Source: Clostridiales bacterium (lineage in GTDB: Bacteria; Bacillota; Clostridia; Tissierellales; Dethiosulfatibacteraceae). From it: 6,552 nucleotides of DNA. This document shows positions 5,823-6,552 of the stretch, in pieces. The stretch is from NCBI GenBank assembly GCA_003446975.1, contig DMAP01000366.1, forward strand, positions 1,056 through 7,607, in the 5' to 3' direction. Numbering within the stretch: position 1 is the stretch's first letter; each line of letters starts with the position of its first letter. A program made the position numbers and the translations under genes. Below the pieces are notes generated by a model. It was not told where the DNA came from. It did not search any database and saw nothing but the letters and a program-made list of their open reading frames with translations.

Positions 5823-6552
5823 ATGCCAAAATGCAGACACTGTGGAACAGAAAACGACATATTCCTATATATGGGAAGCCTCCCGCCGGCAAACACATTC
5901 TTAAGTGAGGGAGAAACTGTTCAGGCATTGCCCCTGAATGTCTTCTTTTGCAGGAAATGCACACTGATGCAGCTGGAGGATGTAGAGAAACCTGAGAATA
6001 TTTTCAATGAAAACTTTAAATATTTCAGTTCCTATTCCACGTCCGTCGTTGACCATAGCAGAGCGTATTGCCGGATGATCACCCAGAGGCTATCCCTTGA
6101 ATCTAATGCCCGAATTATTGAGATTGCCAGCAATGACGGCTATCTTCTGGATATTTTTCAGAAAACAGGTTACAATAACATCATGGGAATAGAGCCTTCC
6201 AGTGCCGTTGCCAAGGTGGCCATAGGCAAGGGGATTCCCACAGAAATAAGGTTTTTCAACGAAGAAACAGCCATAGAGCTTTCAGAGAGAGGAAAGGCGG
6301 ATCTGATCATAGCCAATAATGTCATGGCCCATGTGCCTGACATCAACAGCTTTGCCTCGGGTATCGCCGCGCTGCTGAAGGAAGACGGCACCGCAACTGT
6401 CGAGTTTCAATATGCAGTGGATCTTCTGACAAAAAACGCATTTGACATGATCTACCATGAGCACTTCTCATACCTGTCCCTGCATGCCATGGACAGCATC
6501 ATGAAGAGTAGCGGCCTATATATCTACGATGTGGAAAAGCTAGGGACCCAAG
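5823..6552 (+). CDS. NDP-sugar C-methyltransferase, SAM-dependent, N-terminal zinc finger (partial)
   Basis: The first 243 residues of a class I SAM-dependent C-methyltransferase, open at the right edge; full-length members have about 400. They resemble TylC3/TcaB9-type enzymes, which add a methyl carbon next to the keto group of a 4-keto-6-deoxy NDP-sugar. The N-terminal zinc-binding domain (Methyltransf_13 type) has C4, C7, C43 and C46 in CRHC and CRKC. It is followed by the conserved EKPENIF and FSSYSTS region (55-74). The SAM-binding motif is EIASNDGYLL (100-109), with GIEPS (122-126) as the acidic second strand. IIANNVMAHVPD (162-173) and YHEHFSYLSL (211-220) hold the probable catalytic His and Tyr; H170 and the YHEH residues appear to match active-site positions described for TcaB9 (recalled, not aligned). 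The gene follows the guanylyltransferase by 24 nt, so a GDP-4-keto-6-deoxyhexose is a likely substrate, by inference. Confidence 0.93.
   Translation, partial: MPKCRHCGTENDIFLYMGSLPPANTFLSEGETVQALPLNVFFCRKCTLMQLEDVEKPENIFNENFKYFSSYSTSVVDHSRAYCRMITQRLSLESNARIIEIASNDGYLLDIFQKTGYNNIMGIEPSSAVAKVAIGKGIPTEIRFFNEETAIELSERGKADLIIANNVMAHVPDINSFASGIAALLKEDGTATVEFQYAVDLLTKNAFDMIYHEHFSYLSLHAMDSIMKSSGLYIYDVEKLGTQ

Overview
The window looks like chromosomal DNA from an anaerobic, Clostridia-like Firmicute. This is an inference, not proven. It rests on purine-rich coding strands, strong AGGAG-type ribosome binding sites, frequent ATA/AGA/AGG codons, a perfect sigma-A-type promoter and the gene families present. 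It holds six protein genes in two divergent units. No RNA gene, mobile element, CRISPR array or long intergenic gap was seen.

Left part (1-1080, minus strand): the N-terminal 360 residues of a TRAP transporter permease of the fused 4TM/12TM type (the TAXI-TRAP large subunit). Its C-terminal part lies beyond the left edge. A 141-bp divergent control region (1084-1224) follows. It carries a perfect TTGACA-N17-TATAAT promoter reading leftward into the transporter. An extended -10 element (TGATATAAT) reads rightward.

Right part (1225-6552, plus strand): one tightly packed operon of at least five genes. In order they are an aminopeptidase-like DUF4910 protein, a radical SAM/SPASM enzyme, a family 2 glycosyltransferase, a monofunctional mannose-1-phosphate guanylyltransferase, and a zinc-finger SAM-dependent C-methyltransferase of the NDP-sugar type (cut by the right edge). 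The first four overlap one another by 35, 7 and 4 nt, and only 24 nt separate the last pair, so translation is probably coupled.

Taken together, the operon looks like the start of a surface-glycan (capsule, O-antigen-like or flagellin glycan) locus. GDP-mannose would be made by the guanylyltransferase. After 4-keto-6-deoxy formation by enzymes not seen here, it would be C-methylated into a branched sugar and transferred by the glycosyltransferase. The predicted zinc hydrolase and the radical SAM enzyme have no assigned step. They are the most promising place to look for undescribed chemistry.
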